A DNA stretch of 18,479 nt from Bacteroidales bacterium UBA3543 (GCA_002376715.1 DFOK01000104.1:1-18479), one strand, 5' to 3'. Counted from the stretch's first letter, positions 1 through 6,705 are shown. Notes: generated from the letters alone by a model not told the origin. Translations and numbers: made by a program.

Positions 1-91
1 AGTGGGTAGTGTGTAGTGGGTAGTATGTAGTGTGTAGTGTGTAGTGTGTAGTGGGTAGTGTGTAGTATGTAGTGGGTAGTCGGTAGTGTAT
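1..91 (+). repeat. Heptamer tandem array A (AGTNNGT)
   Basis: Twelve consecutive 7-bp units starting at position 1 follow the pattern AGT-N-N-GT, with middle bases GG, GT, AT or CG. A degenerate thirteenth unit ends near 91. The register is unbroken. The window edge cuts the left side, so the true length is unknown. It lies just left of the terminator that faces tsf. In the other arrays of this window the AGT strand is the sense strand of the gene that has just ended. By that rule a plus-strand gene should end just left of position 1. The opposite strand is free of stop codons and gives a spurious ORF of TTHYPL-like repeats. Confidence 0.95.
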
Positions 92-100
92 TGGAGGTTG

Positions 101-150
101 TGTAAAATAAAAAGTCCTGAGCTAATTATTCTTAACTCGGGACTTTATTA
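101..150 (-). terminator. Intrinsic terminator of the rplM-rpsI-rpsB-tsf operon
   Basis: An 11-bp stem joins 111-121 and 136-146 (AAAGTCCTGAG with CTCGGGACTTT, one G-U pair) around a 14-nt loop. Read on the minus strand the stem is followed by a T-rich run, the complement of 101-113. It lies about 130 nt beyond the tsf stop. On the plus strand the right arm is followed by ATTAATTTTT, so it could also stop plus-strand transcription coming through array A. Confidence 0.8.
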
Positions 151-233
151 ATTTTTAGAACTTGTCTAAGAATTCTAAAACTTTCGCTCCAACTTAGAGT
201 CCAAAAGAACGCATTGAACTCTTTACTAAAAAA

Positions 234-268
234 AATTACTCCTGACTACCCACTCAAAACTCAGAACT
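234..268 (-). repeat. Degenerate heptamer array B after tsf
   Basis: Five 7-nt units in one register on the minus strand all begin with AGT: AGTTCTG (268-262), AGTTTTG (261-255), AGTGGGT (254-248), AGTCAGG (247-241) and AGTAATT (240-234). The array begins 8 nt after the tsf stop codon, in the sense orientation of tsf. The 17-bp stretch 244-260 is an exact reverse complement of 6563-6579 in array D, which shows that the two arrays are related. Confidence 0.7.
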
Positions 269-276
269 AATAAAAA

Positions 277-1272
277 TTAGTCGTTGAGAGATACTCTGTA
301 GAAAGCGATAACCTTTGCCTCTTTGTCAACAGCTTTGATAGTATCCTTTACAGAAGTCTTGCCATCGCCCATCTGGTACTCCTGCTCCTCGAGAGTGTTC
401 TCTTTGAGGAACTTCTGTACTCGACCGTTGGCAATGTTTTGAATCATCTGTTCGGGAAGATTGGCTGCTTTTTCTGCAGATACGGTTGCGATGATCTCGC
501 GAGCCTGCTTTGCCTGCTCGGGAGTAAGCCATCCCTTTGCGGTATTGGAGTCGATATGATCATCGGTATCACAATGTGCAGGGTTGATGCCTGCCTTTTT
601 GATGGCTGCGTCAACTGCTTTTCTTATTTGCTCTTCCTTTGTCTTTTCTATAGCCACTTTGCGCTCCTCAGCAATCACCTCTTCAGGACAATCTGCTGCT
701 GATATCGATACCGGCTTCATGGATACCACCTGCATTGCAACACCTTTGCCGAGCTGTTCGGGTACGGGTTTATTGAATGCAACTATGGCTCCAAGCTTGC
801 CGTTGATAGTGTGTACATACTGTGCCACATAAGGAGCATCAAGTCTGTGATATGCTACAAGGCTATGTTTTTCGCCGCTCTTGCCTGTCTGCTGGGATAT
901 GGCTTCTTCAACGGTCTCGCCGTTTGCCAGCTTGCAACCCTTGAGGGTCTCAAGGTCAGCGGGGAAATTGGCGATTGCCGAATCGGCAATACTATTTACG
1001 AGATCCTGGAACTCTGAGTTCTGGGACACGAAATCGGTCTCGCACCCGAGGCACACAATGATGCCCTTGCCTCCTTTGACGCGTATCTTTACTGCACCCT
1101 CGGAAGTCTCACGATCTGCACGCTTTGCTGCCACGAGCTTACCTTTTTCACGGATGATCTCCTGTGCCCTCGTATAGTCGCCTTCTGCTTCAACCAAAGC
1201 ATTCTTGCAATCCATCATACCGGCACCGGTCATTTTGCGAAGTTTCGCAACATCTGCTGCTTTAATTTCCAT
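277..1272 (-). CDS. tsf: Translation elongation factor Ts
   Basis: EF-Ts is the nucleotide-exchange factor that recycles EF-Tu-GDP in the cytosol. The N-terminal UBA-like region (residues about 1-55, containing RKMTGAGMMDCKNAL) is typical. The conserved exchange core with the motif TDFVSQN follows near residue 79. At 331 aa it is longer than E. coli EF-Ts (283 aa), as is usual in Bacteroidota. The ATG at 1272 is chosen because MEIKAADVAKLRKMTGAGMMD matches family N-termini. It is the last gene of the rplM-rpsI-rpsB-tsf operon, 24 nt after rpsB. No clear Shine-Dalgarno site is seen; the upstream bases are A/T-rich. The last nine bases, AACGACTAA, are shared with rplM and rpsB. Confidence 0.98.
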   Translation of the reverse strand: MEIKAADVAKLRKMTGAGMMDCKNALVEAEGDYTRAQEIIREKGKLVAAKRADRETSEGAVKIRVKGGKGIIVCLGCETDFVSQNSEFQDLVNSIADSAIANFPADLETLKGCKLANGETVEEAISQQTGKSGEKHSLVAYHRLDAPYVAQYVHTINGKLGAIVAFNKPVPEQLGKGVAMQVVSMKPVSISAADCPEEVIAEERKVAIEKTKEEQIRKAVDAAIKKAGINPAHCDTDDHIDSNTAKGWLTPEQAKQAREIIATVSAEKAANLPEQMIQNIANGRVQKFLKENTLEEQEYQMGDGKTSVKDTIKAVDKEAKVIAFYRVSLND

Positions 1273-1296
1273 TTTGCGAAATATTATAAGGTTAAT

Positions 1297-2142
1297 TTAG
1301 TCGTTTGAAGTCTCTTCTTCAGTTTCTTCTGCGCTCTCTTCTGCAACAGCTTTGGCTCTTGCAGGCCTCTCTCTGCGCTGACGAAGTCTCTTACCTGCAA
1401 TAACTTCCGTGCTTTCAGCTGCAGGCTGAGAATCCTTTTCTTTCTCTTTTTCGAGCTTACGCTCCTCCGATCCCTCTGCGATTGCCTTGCAAAGTATCTC
1501 CGTCACGAGTGCAATTGATTTGGCGGCATCGTCATTGGCAGGAATCACATAATCAATATTAGTGGGGTCGCAGCAGGTGTCAACCATTGCAATCACTGGG
1601 ATATTGAGACGGTTAGCTTCTCTAACTGCGTTTACTTCCTTCTGAACGTCAACCACGAAGATAGCAGAAGGAAGACGTGTGAGATCCTTGATGGAACCGA
1701 GGTTTTTCTCGAGTTTAGCCTTCTGGCGTGTAACCTGAAGTCTCTCACGTTTTGCCAATGTATCGAAGGTGCCGTCTTCCATCATCTTGTCGATGTTTTG
1801 CATCTTCTTGACAGCTTTGCGGATAGTCGGGAAGTTGGTAAGCATTCCACCCGGCCATCTTTCAGTAACGTAAGGCATATCAACTGCCTGTGCATTCTGT
1901 GCAACGATATCCTTAGCCTGTTTCTTTGTAGCAACGAAAAGAATTTTGCGGCCTCCGCGGGAGAGCTGCTTCATCACATTTGCTGCCTCATCTATTTTTA
2001 CAACAGTCTTATGCAGGTCGATAATGTGGATGCCGTTTTTCTCCATAAAGATATAAGGAGCCATTTTGGGATTCCACTTTCTCTTCAGGTGACCGAAGTG
2101 AACACCTGCATCAAGTAAGTCTTGGAAATTTGTTCTGGACAT
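1297..2142 (-). CDS. rpsB: 30S ribosomal protein S2
   Basis: Small-subunit ribosomal protein S2, needed for assembly of the 30S body near S1. The N-terminus (LLDAGVHFGHLKRKWNPKM) and the block PGGMLTNFPTIRKAVKKM are diagnostic. The region LPSAIFVVDVQKEVNAVREA and the later DTCCDPTNIDYVIPANDDA are also typical. A charged tail after about residue 225 ends in a run rich in Glu, which is a common lineage-specific extension (281 aa against 241 in E. coli). The gene sits second to last in the operon, 24 nt before tsf and 204 nt after rpsI. The long upstream gap is a candidate autoregulatory leader, given as a separate entry. Confidence 0.98.
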   Translation of the reverse strand: MSRTNFQDLLDAGVHFGHLKRKWNPKMAPYIFMEKNGIHIIDLHKTVVKIDEAANVMKQLSRGGRKILFVATKKQAKDIVAQNAQAVDMPYVTERWPGGMLTNFPTIRKAVKKMQNIDKMMEDGTFDTLAKRERLQVTRQKAKLEKNLGSIKDLTRLPSAIFVVDVQKEVNAVREANRLNIPVIAMVDTCCDPTNIDYVIPANDDAAKSIALVTEILCKAIAEGSEERKLEKEKEKDSQPAAESTEVIAGKRLRQRRERPARAKAVAEESAEETEEETSND

Positions 2143-2346
2143 TTTAATTTAATTAATTTTTGTAATAGTTTTTTACTGTTTTACTCCCCTTTAAAAGCGG
2201 GAGTCCTCTTTTTGTCAATCAGGAGTAGCGGTTTTGACGGTCTCCTAGATTTTCCGCAGACGGACAAACTTCAGGCAGCCATATCATAAGATGTGAGTCC
2301 TGCTGTTTTAAATCCGTTCTGTGCAAATAAACCAGCGTAGTAACTC
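2143..2346 (-). promoter_or_regulatory. Candidate structured rpsB leader (rpsI-rpsB intergenic region)
   Basis: This 204-nt gap stands out in an operon whose other gaps are 9 and 24 nt. No TAnnTTTG promoter box is evident. Read on the minus strand, GCGG (2257-2254), AGGAG (2246-2242), CCGC (2231-2228) and CTCCT (2225-2221) occur in the order a-b-a'-b', which would allow an H-type pseudoknot. The a/a' stem is only 4 bp. A hairpin ACTCCC...GGGAGT (2183-2204) lies about 40 nt before the rpsB start. rpsB leaders that bind S2 are known in Gammaproteobacteria. Homology to them is not claimed. Confidence 0.4.
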
Positions 2347-2736
2347 TTAACGTTTGCTGAATTGGAAGCGTTTTCTTGCGCCGGGGCGTCCTGGCTTCTT
2401 TCTCTCGACCTCGCGGGCATCGCGGGTGAGGAAGCCGTTGGACTTCAATACAGGGCGATAAGCCTCTTCGTCAACTTTGCAAAGTGCGCGGGAAATCGCG
2501 AGACGGAGAGCTTCTGCCTGACCTTTGACACCGCCACCATCAATGTTGGCTTTGATATCAAAGTTGGCAACTGTGCCTGTAAGATTGAGAGGTTGGTTAA
2601 CAATGTACTTGAGAGTTTCCTCTTTGAAGTACTCATCAATCGGGGTGCCGTTGATGGTGATGTTACCCTTACCTGCGCTAAGATAAACGCGAGCAACTGC
2701 TGATTTACGTCTTCCAAGGGCGTTAATTACTTCCAT
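2347..2736 (-). CDS. rpsI: 30S ribosomal protein S9
   Basis: Small-subunit protein S9, whose C-terminal tail reaches the P-site tRNA. The N-terminal GRRKSAVARVYL is diagnostic. So are the central GGGVKGQAEALRLAISRAL and the basic tail RKKPGRPGARKRFQFSKR. The length of 129 aa is normal. It starts 9 nt after the rplM stop, the universal L13-S9 pairing. No defect is seen. The long gap to rpsB follows it. Confidence 0.98.
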   Translation of the reverse strand: MEVINALGRRKSAVARVYLSAGKGNITINGTPIDEYFKEETLKYIVNQPLNLTGTVANFDIKANIDGGGVKGQAEALRLAISRALCKVDEEAYRPVLKSNGFLTRDAREVERKKPGRPGARKRFQFSKR

Positions 2737-2745
2737 GCTCTGTTT

Positions 2746-3195
2746 TTAGTCGTTTAAATTAATTTGTTTTGGTTGTTGTGCCTGATGCGGATGCTCGTCA
2801 CCTTCATATAGGTAAAGATTTTTTAGCAACTGAGCTCCAAGGCGGTTCTTCGGCAACATGCCTTTTACGGCGTGTCGCAGAACAGCTAACGGTTTACGCT
2901 CCAAGAGTTCTTTTGGAGTAGTGAATCTCTGTCCACTTGGATAACCGGTGTGACGGACATACTGCTTCTGAGTCATCTTGTTGCCGGTAAGGCGTACTTT
3001 GCCGGCATTGAGCACAATAACATTGTCACCACAATCCACATGGGGGGTGAAATTGGTTTTGTGCTTTCCACGAAGCAAAACCGCAATTTTGGCAGCGAAA
3101 CGACCAAGAACTTGATCCGTAGCGTCCACCACTACCCACTCTTTGTTGACGGTAGCGCTGTTAGCTGAGATTGTCTTGTAACTTTGTGTGTCCAC
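2746..3195 (-). CDS. rplM: 50S ribosomal protein L13 (GTG start)
   Basis: Early-assembling large-subunit protein. Diagnostic blocks are EWVVVDATDQVLGRFAAKIA, then FTPHVDCGDNVIVLNA, GYPSG and the region around KGMLPKNRLGAQLL. The open frame runs up to an ATG at 3285, but the first 30 codons are encoded across the promoter and leader. The family N-terminus MDTxSYKTISAN matches a GTG start at 3195-3193 (V/M-DTQSYKTISAN), giving 149 aa. It is the first gene of the translation operon. A Bacteroidetes-type promoter lies about 40 nt upstream. Confidence 0.95.
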   Translation of the reverse strand: MDTQSYKTISANSATVNKEWVVVDATDQVLGRFAAKIAVLLRGKHKTNFTPHVDCGDNVIVLNAGKVRLTGNKMTQKQYVRHTGYPSGQRFTTPKELLERKPLAVLRHAVKGMLPKNRLGAQLLKNLYLYEGDEHPHQAQQPKQINLND

Positions 3196-3233
3196 TGTGT
3201 TGGTATTTAAGTTAATATAAAATTTTTGGGCTG

Positions 3234-3264
3234 CAAAGTTAAACAAATTTATTAAATAGACAAA
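3234..3264 (-). promoter_or_regulatory. Promoter of the rplM operon (TTTG-N19-TAACTTTG)
   Basis: On the minus strand TTTG (3264-3261) is followed after exactly 19 nt by TAACTTTG (3241-3234). This matches the -33 TTTG and -7 TAnnTTTG consensus of the Bacteroidetes primary sigma factor. The expected start site is about 3227, leaving a short A/T-rich leader before the GTG at 3195. The -33 box lies inside the last codons of pfkA and the -7 box just after its stop. Confidence 0.8.
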
Positions 3265-4235
3265 ATACGGGCAATATCGTACCAATATTTATTGATCTCG
3301 TTGTGGCGCGAACAAGCTAAATCAAAGGCAGTATACTCAATCTTATCATTGATAAGCCCAACCATCACTCCTTTTCGACCATCAAGCAGAGCTTTAACAG
3401 CACCATGGCCCAGGATGCTGGCACGCACCCTGTCAGCACAGCTCGGAGAACCACCTCTCTGGATATGGCCGAGCGTAGTGACTCTTGTCTCATAGTCCGG
3501 CAGGCGTCTCTTGACCTGGGCGGCAATCTCCATTGCTCCGCCCGCCTCATCTCCTTCAGCCACGATTACTATTCCCGAAGTCTTGTTTTTACGACGCTCG
3601 TTGAGCAAATAGTCGCAAAGTTTTTTAATATTGGTAGGATATTCGGGTACAAGCACCGCCTCAGCACCTGTACCGATGGCAGTATGCAGAGCAATGAAAC
3701 CCGCATCACGGCCCATCACCTCCACAAAAAAGACCATATTGTGTGAATCTGCAGTATCTCGTAATTTGTCGACAGCTTCGAGCGCAGTATTGATGGCCGT
3801 ATCAAAACCGATAGTGTAATCGGTACCATATATATCATTGTCAATAGTACCGGGAACCCCCACAACAGGGAAATCAAACTCTTTGACAAGGTCATTGGCA
3901 CCTCTGAAGGAACCGTCACCGCCTATAACTACCAGTGCGTCTATACCCGCTTCGCGCATATTCTCCACCGCAACTTTACGCACATGAGGATCATTGAACT
4001 CCGGACAACGGGAAGATTTGAGGATAGTGCCTCCTTGTGAGATAATCTTGGAAACGGAGTGAGACTGCATCCCCATAAACTGCCTTTCAACAAGGCCGGT
4101 ATAACCTTTACGGATACCCACCACTTCGCAATGGTAGAATATTGCCGAGCGTACAACCGCCCTGATGGCGGCATTCATGCCTGGGGCATCACCTCCGGAG
4201 GTGAGCACACCTATTCTTCTGATTCGACTTTCCAT
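3252..4235 (-). CDS. pfkA: ATP-dependent 6-phosphofructokinase
   Basis: Phosphorylates fructose-6-phosphate to fructose-1,6-bisphosphate, the committed glycolytic step, in the cytosol. Visible motifs are the nucleotide-binding GVLTSGGDAPGMNAAIRA (residues 9-26), GGDGS (105-109) and the catalytic PGTIDND (128-134). The region VEVMGRDAGFIALH binds the sugar phosphate. GGDGS rather than GGDDT marks it as ATP-type, not pyrophosphate-type. The open frame extends to 4307, but MESRIRRIGVLTSGG at 4235 fits the family start, giving 327 aa. It is divergent from dus. The rplM promoter overlaps its 3' end. Confidence 0.96.
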   Translation of the reverse strand: MESRIRRIGVLTSGGDAPGMNAAIRAVVRSAIFYHCEVVGIRKGYTGLVERQFMGMQSHSVSKIISQGGTILKSSRCPEFNDPHVRKVAVENMREAGIDALVVIGGDGSFRGANDLVKEFDFPVVGVPGTIDNDIYGTDYTIGFDTAINTALEAVDKLRDTADSHNMVFFVEVMGRDAGFIALHTAIGTGAEAVLVPEYPTNIKKLCDYLLNERRKNKTSGIVIVAEGDEAGGAMEIAAQVKRRLPDYETRVTTLGHIQRGGSPSCADRVRASILGHGAVKALLDGRKGVMVGLINDKIEYTAFDLACSRHNEINKYWYDIARILSI

Positions 4236-4253
4236 TTTAAAATATATTTTGGG

Positions 4254-4261
4254 CAAAAGTA
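4254..4261 (-). promoter_or_regulatory. Candidate -7 box for pfkA (TACTTTTG)
   Basis: TACTTTTG on the minus strand fits TAnnTTTG and lies 18 nt upstream of the chosen pfkA ATG. No TTTG is found at the expected 19-20 nt upstream. The implied leader is very short. Confidence 0.4.
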
Positions 4262-4282
4262 GTGTTTTTACTCTATAATATC

Positions 4283-4290
4283 TATTTTTG
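4283..4290 (+). promoter_or_regulatory. Candidate -7 box for dus (TATTTTTG)
   Basis: TATTTTTG on the plus strand fits TAnnTTTG. It ends 26 nt before the dus ATG and is back to back with the pfkA box. No matching -33 TTTG is seen, so this call rests on one element and its position. Confidence 0.4.
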
Positions 4291-4316
4291 CGTTGGATTT
4301 TCACCAATAGAGTCTA

Positions 4317-5291
4317 ATGAAGATTTCCACTCTTGATCTAGGAGAGAAGCCACTATTGTTGGCGCCGATGGAGGATGTCACCGACGCCTCCTTCCGTTGC
4401 ATCTGCAAAGAATATGGCGCAGATATGGTCTTTACGGAGTTTGTTCCATCTGACGGATTGATACGAGATGCACGCAAGGCACTTGTCAAGCTTGTCCTAT
4501 ATGAGTATGAGCGACCGATAGGCATACAAATTTATGGTCATATCCCCGAATCAATGGTGGAGGCGGCAATAATGGCGGAAGAGGCACAACCGGAAGTCAT
4601 CGATCTCAATTTCGGCTGTCCTGTCAATAAAATTGCCAAACGCGGTGCGGGCAGCGGTATGATGCGCGAGCCCGATAAACTCGTAGAGATTACCCGCAGG
4701 GTAGTGGAAGCTGTTAAGATCCCTGTGACGGTTAAGACGCGTCTCGGCTGGGACGAGGAATCCAAAATCATTGTAGAGCTTGCCGAGCGGCTACAGGATG
4801 TGGGTATAGCCGCACTCACAATACACGGACGCACCCGCAATCAACTCTTCAAGGGAGTGGCAGACTGGACTCTCATCGGTGAAGTGAAGCGCAATTGCAG
4901 AATGCACATTCCAATTATAGGCAACGGAGACATTACCACTCCGGAAGAGGCGGCACAGGCCTTTGATCAGTATGGGGTGGATGGTATAATGATAGGAAGG
5001 GCGAGTTTTGGCCACCCCTGGATATTCAAGGAGATTCGTCACTTTCTCAACACCGGTGAAAAACTTCCACCAATGAGCGTTGCCGAGAAAGTAGAACTTG
5101 CAAAAAGACACCTTGCAAAATCCATCGAAGTAAAAGGTGACAGGGTTGGCATCCTTGAGATGCGACGACATCTAAGCTACTACTTCAAGGGGCTGGATAA
5201 TTTCAAAGAGACCCGATTGAAACTTGTGACCACAAATGATCCGGCCGAAATAATTTCCATTCTCGATTTCATCAAAGAAAACTGGCAGTAG
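4317..5291 (+). CDS. dus: tRNA-dihydrouridine synthase (DusB-like)
   Basis: FMN-dependent reductase that converts uridine to dihydrouridine in tRNA, using NADPH. It is a TIM-barrel protein. APMEDVTDASFR (residues 16-27) is the FMN-side N-terminal motif. DLNFGCPVNKI carries the catalytic Cys101. VKTRLGW, IHGRTRNQLFKG, PIIGNGDI and DGIMIGRASFGHPWIF follow in the usual order. The length of 324 aa is normal. The ATG at 4317 gives a short N-terminus in line with the family. A heptamer array starts 11 nt after the stop. lpxK follows 194 nt downstream on the same strand. The sub-family (A, B or C) is not certain. Confidence 0.93.
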   Translation: MKISTLDLGEKPLLLAPMEDVTDASFRCICKEYGADMVFTEFVPSDGLIRDARKALVKLVLYEYERPIGIQIYGHIPESMVEAAIMAEEAQPEVIDLNFGCPVNKIAKRGAGSGMMREPDKLVEITRRVVEAVKIPVTVKTRLGWDEESKIIVELAERLQDVGIAALTIHGRTRNQLFKGVADWTLIGEVKRNCRMHIPIIGNGDITTPEEAAQAFDQYGVDGIMIGRASFGHPWIFKEIRHFLNTGEKLPPMSVAEKVELAKRHLAKSIEVKGDRVGILEMRRHLSYYFKGLDNFKETRLKLVTTNDPAEIISILDFIKENWQ

Positions 5292-5302
5292 AAATAGTTT
5301 TA

Positions 5303-5351
5303 AGTATGTAGTATGTAGTGTGTAGTAGGTAGTGGGAAGTGGGAATTGGGA
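5303..5351 (+). repeat. Heptamer array C1 after dus
   Basis: Seven units in one 7-nt register follow the dus stop by 11 nt: AGTATGT twice, AGTGTGT, AGTAGGT, AGTGGGA twice, then ATTGGGA. The array decays left to right and is in the sense orientation of dus. It belongs to the same family as arrays A, B, D and E. Confidence 0.85.
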
Positions 5352-5380
5352 GAATATGGAGTAAGGATATTTGATTTGGA

Positions 5381-5414
5381 AAGTTAAGAGCAATTGGAAA
5401 TTGGAAGTTAAGAG
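5381..5414 (+). repeat. Direct repeat AAGTTAAGAG with TTGGAAR units
   Basis: AAGTTAAGAG occurs at 5381-5390 and again at 5405-5414. Between them TTGGAAA (5394-5400) and TTGGAAG (5401-5407) are adjacent 7-mers. The 24-nt distance between the 10-mers is not a multiple of 7, so the register breaks here. It is part of the same intergenic region as arrays C1 and C2. Confidence 0.6.
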
Positions 5415-5430
5415 TGTAAAATAAATAAAA

Positions 5431-5465
5431 AGCCAACAGCCAACAGCTAATGGCCGACAGCCAAC
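5431..5465 (+). repeat. Heptamer array C2 (AGCCAAC)
   Basis: Five contiguous 7-bp units: AGCCAAC twice, AGCTAAT, GGCCGAC and AGCCAAC. The sequence differs from the AGTNNGT family but has the same 7-bp period. It ends 20 nt before the lpxK start codon, so it would lie in the lpxK 5' leader or in a dus-lpxK transcript. Confidence 0.85.
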
Positions 5466-5485
5466 GATAGTTTAGAGTATTAGAA

Positions 5486-6553
5486 ATGATAAGAAGTAAG
5501 GTTATACTATTTCCCTATTATCTGACGTTAAAGTTGAGGAATCGTCTATATGACAAGGGAATATTTAAGTCTAAGCAATTTGATGTGCCTGTCATTTCCA
5601 TAGGCAACATTACCGCCGGTGGCACAGGCAAAACTCCAACTACTGAGTTGGTAGTGCGACTGCTCAAACCCCAACATAAGGTGGCGGTCCTTTCACGCGG
5701 CTACAAACGCAAAACCAGAGGCTTCAGAATAGTAGACACCGATTCCACTTCACGTGAAGTCGGGGACGAGCCACTACAGATAAGAAAAAAGCATAAAGAT
5801 GTTTTAGTAGCTGTGGATGCCAACCGCACAAGAGGCATCACACAATTGCTTGCACTTCCTCAGGAAATACGTCCGGAAGTTATAGTGTTGGACGATGCAT
5901 ACCAGCACAGAAAAGTGCTTCCCTTGAAGAATATACTCCTAATAGATTACAATAGGCCTCTGTTTAGAGACAATCTCCTTCCTATCGGTCGCCTGAGGGA
6001 TCTTCCGGAGCAGATAGAGAGGGCAGATGCCATAGTAATCACAAAAAGCCCCGAACACCTTGATGAATGGGAGCGTGAGACCATCAAAAAGGCCAACCGC
6101 ATCAATGATGACTGCCCCTGTTTCTTCGCCAGAATAAAATACTGCCCTATAGAGCCGATATTCGCAGAATTGGGCGACAAGAGATACATTTACTCAAAAG
6201 AGGTAGGACTATTTACCGGCATAGCCAACGTAAAACCATTGATGATGCACCTCTCGGATATCTATGAGCAAATTACCCACATTTCCTACAGAGATCATCA
6301 CGAATTTACGCGCGGCAATATCCGTGATATCGAATATTTTGCAAGACGCAATCCTCAATCTCTATTATTAACCACAGAAAAGGACGCCCAAAGACTAGTC
6401 TCCAACAGACATCTCACTCCCGAACTCAAAAAGCGTCTCTTCTACATTCCTATCGAGACTGAATTCCTCACCATTGAAGAGAGTTACAGCTTCCGCAACT
6501 TTATCGCCGAATCCATATCCTCCGGTAACTCCTTCTATGGTACTTTGTTTTAG
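5486..6553 (+). CDS. lpxK: Tetraacyldisaccharide 4'-kinase
   Basis: Phosphorylates the 4' position of the tetraacyldisaccharide-1-phosphate precursor of lipid A at the inner face of the cytoplasmic membrane. The P-loop GNITAGGTGKTP spans residues 40-51. SRGYKRKTRGF, the GDEPLQ block and VIVLDDAYQHR follow, all typical of LpxK. The hydrophobic N-terminus (FPYYLTLKLRNRLYD) fits the membrane-associated start of the family. The length of 355 aa is slightly above the E. coli protein (328 aa). The ATG at 5486 is the first in the frame. The leader carries a 7-bp repeat array and I see no convincing promoter. It converges on susD. Confidence 0.95.
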   Translation: MIRSKVILFPYYLTLKLRNRLYDKGIFKSKQFDVPVISIGNITAGGTGKTPTTELVVRLLKPQHKVAVLSRGYKRKTRGFRIVDTDSTSREVGDEPLQIRKKHKDVLVAVDANRTRGITQLLALPQEIRPEVIVLDDAYQHRKVLPLKNILLIDYNRPLFRDNLLPIGRLRDLPEQIERADAIVITKSPEHLDEWERETIKKANRINDDCPCFFARIKYCPIEPIFAELGDKRYIYSKEVGLFTGIANVKPLMMHLSDIYEQITHISYRDHHEFTRGNIRDIEYFARRNPQSLLLTTEKDAQRLVSNRHLTPELKKRLFYIPIETEFLTIEESYSFRNFIAESISSGNSFYGTLF

Positions 6554-6561
6554 GGGATGCA

Positions 6562-6638
6562 AGTTTTGAGTGGGTAGTCGGTAGTGGGTAGTCGGTAGTG
6601 GTGCGGGATACGAGTTACAGGGTGCGGGTTTAGTTTTG
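6562..6638 (+). repeat. Heptamer array D after lpxK
   Basis: Eleven 7-nt units keep one register from AGTTTTG (6562-6568) to a second AGTTTTG (6632-6638), exactly 70 nt apart. The first part alternates AGTGGGT and AGTCGGT. The second part is a degenerate sub-family (CGGGATA, CGAGTTA, CAGGGTG, CGGGTTT) also seen in array E. It starts 8 nt after the lpxK stop in the sense orientation of lpxK and ends 6 nt before the terminator stem. Confidence 0.9.
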
Positions 6639-6644
6639 AGCATT

Positions 6645-6682
6645 AAAAAACTCCGAAAGTTTTTAGTCTTTCGGAGTTTTTT
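6645..6682. terminator. Bidirectional terminator between lpxK and susD
   Basis: A perfect 15-bp stem joins 6645-6659 (AAAAAACTCCGAAAG) and 6668-6682 (CTTTCGGAGTTTTTT) around an 8-nt loop. The A/T ends give a T-tract on both strands. It serves lpxK (plus) and susCD (minus). Confidence 0.93.
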
Positions 6683-6686
6683 AAAA

Positions 6687-6700
6687 TTGCCGTCAGGCAA
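6687..6700 (-). terminator. Small accessory hairpin after susD
   Basis: TTGCC and GGCAA (5 bp) enclose a 4-nt loop. On the minus strand the hairpin is followed by TTTTAA, 5 nt after the susD stop and just before the large terminator. It may help termination or protect the 3' end. The evidence is weak because the stem is short. Confidence 0.3.
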
Positions 6701-6705
6701 CATAT

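Noticed and set aside
1..105. CRISPR array
   Set aside because: Units are 7 bp with no spacers of constant length and no cas genes nearby.
2183..2213. Plus-strand intrinsic terminator (hairpin followed by five T)
   Set aside because: No gene is transcribed rightward into it. On the minus strand the hairpin is followed by A-rich sequence, so it is more likely part of the rpsB leader.
3196..3285. ATG start for rplM at 3285, giving a 179-aa L13
   Set aside because: The extra 30 codons overlap the promoter -7 box and leader and have no similarity to L13. The GTG at 3195 gives the family N-terminus.
4236..4307. ATG start for pfkA at 4307
   Set aside because: The added 24 residues cover the divergent promoter region. 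MESRIRRIGVLTSGG at 4235 is the expected start.
5172..5393. Minus-strand ORF of 73 aa containing TTYYTLHTTYLKL
   Set aside because: It is an antisense reading of heptamer array C1. The AGTNNGT unit has no stop codons on its complement. The same applies to ORFs at 6395-6703 (minus) and 15967-16539 (plus).
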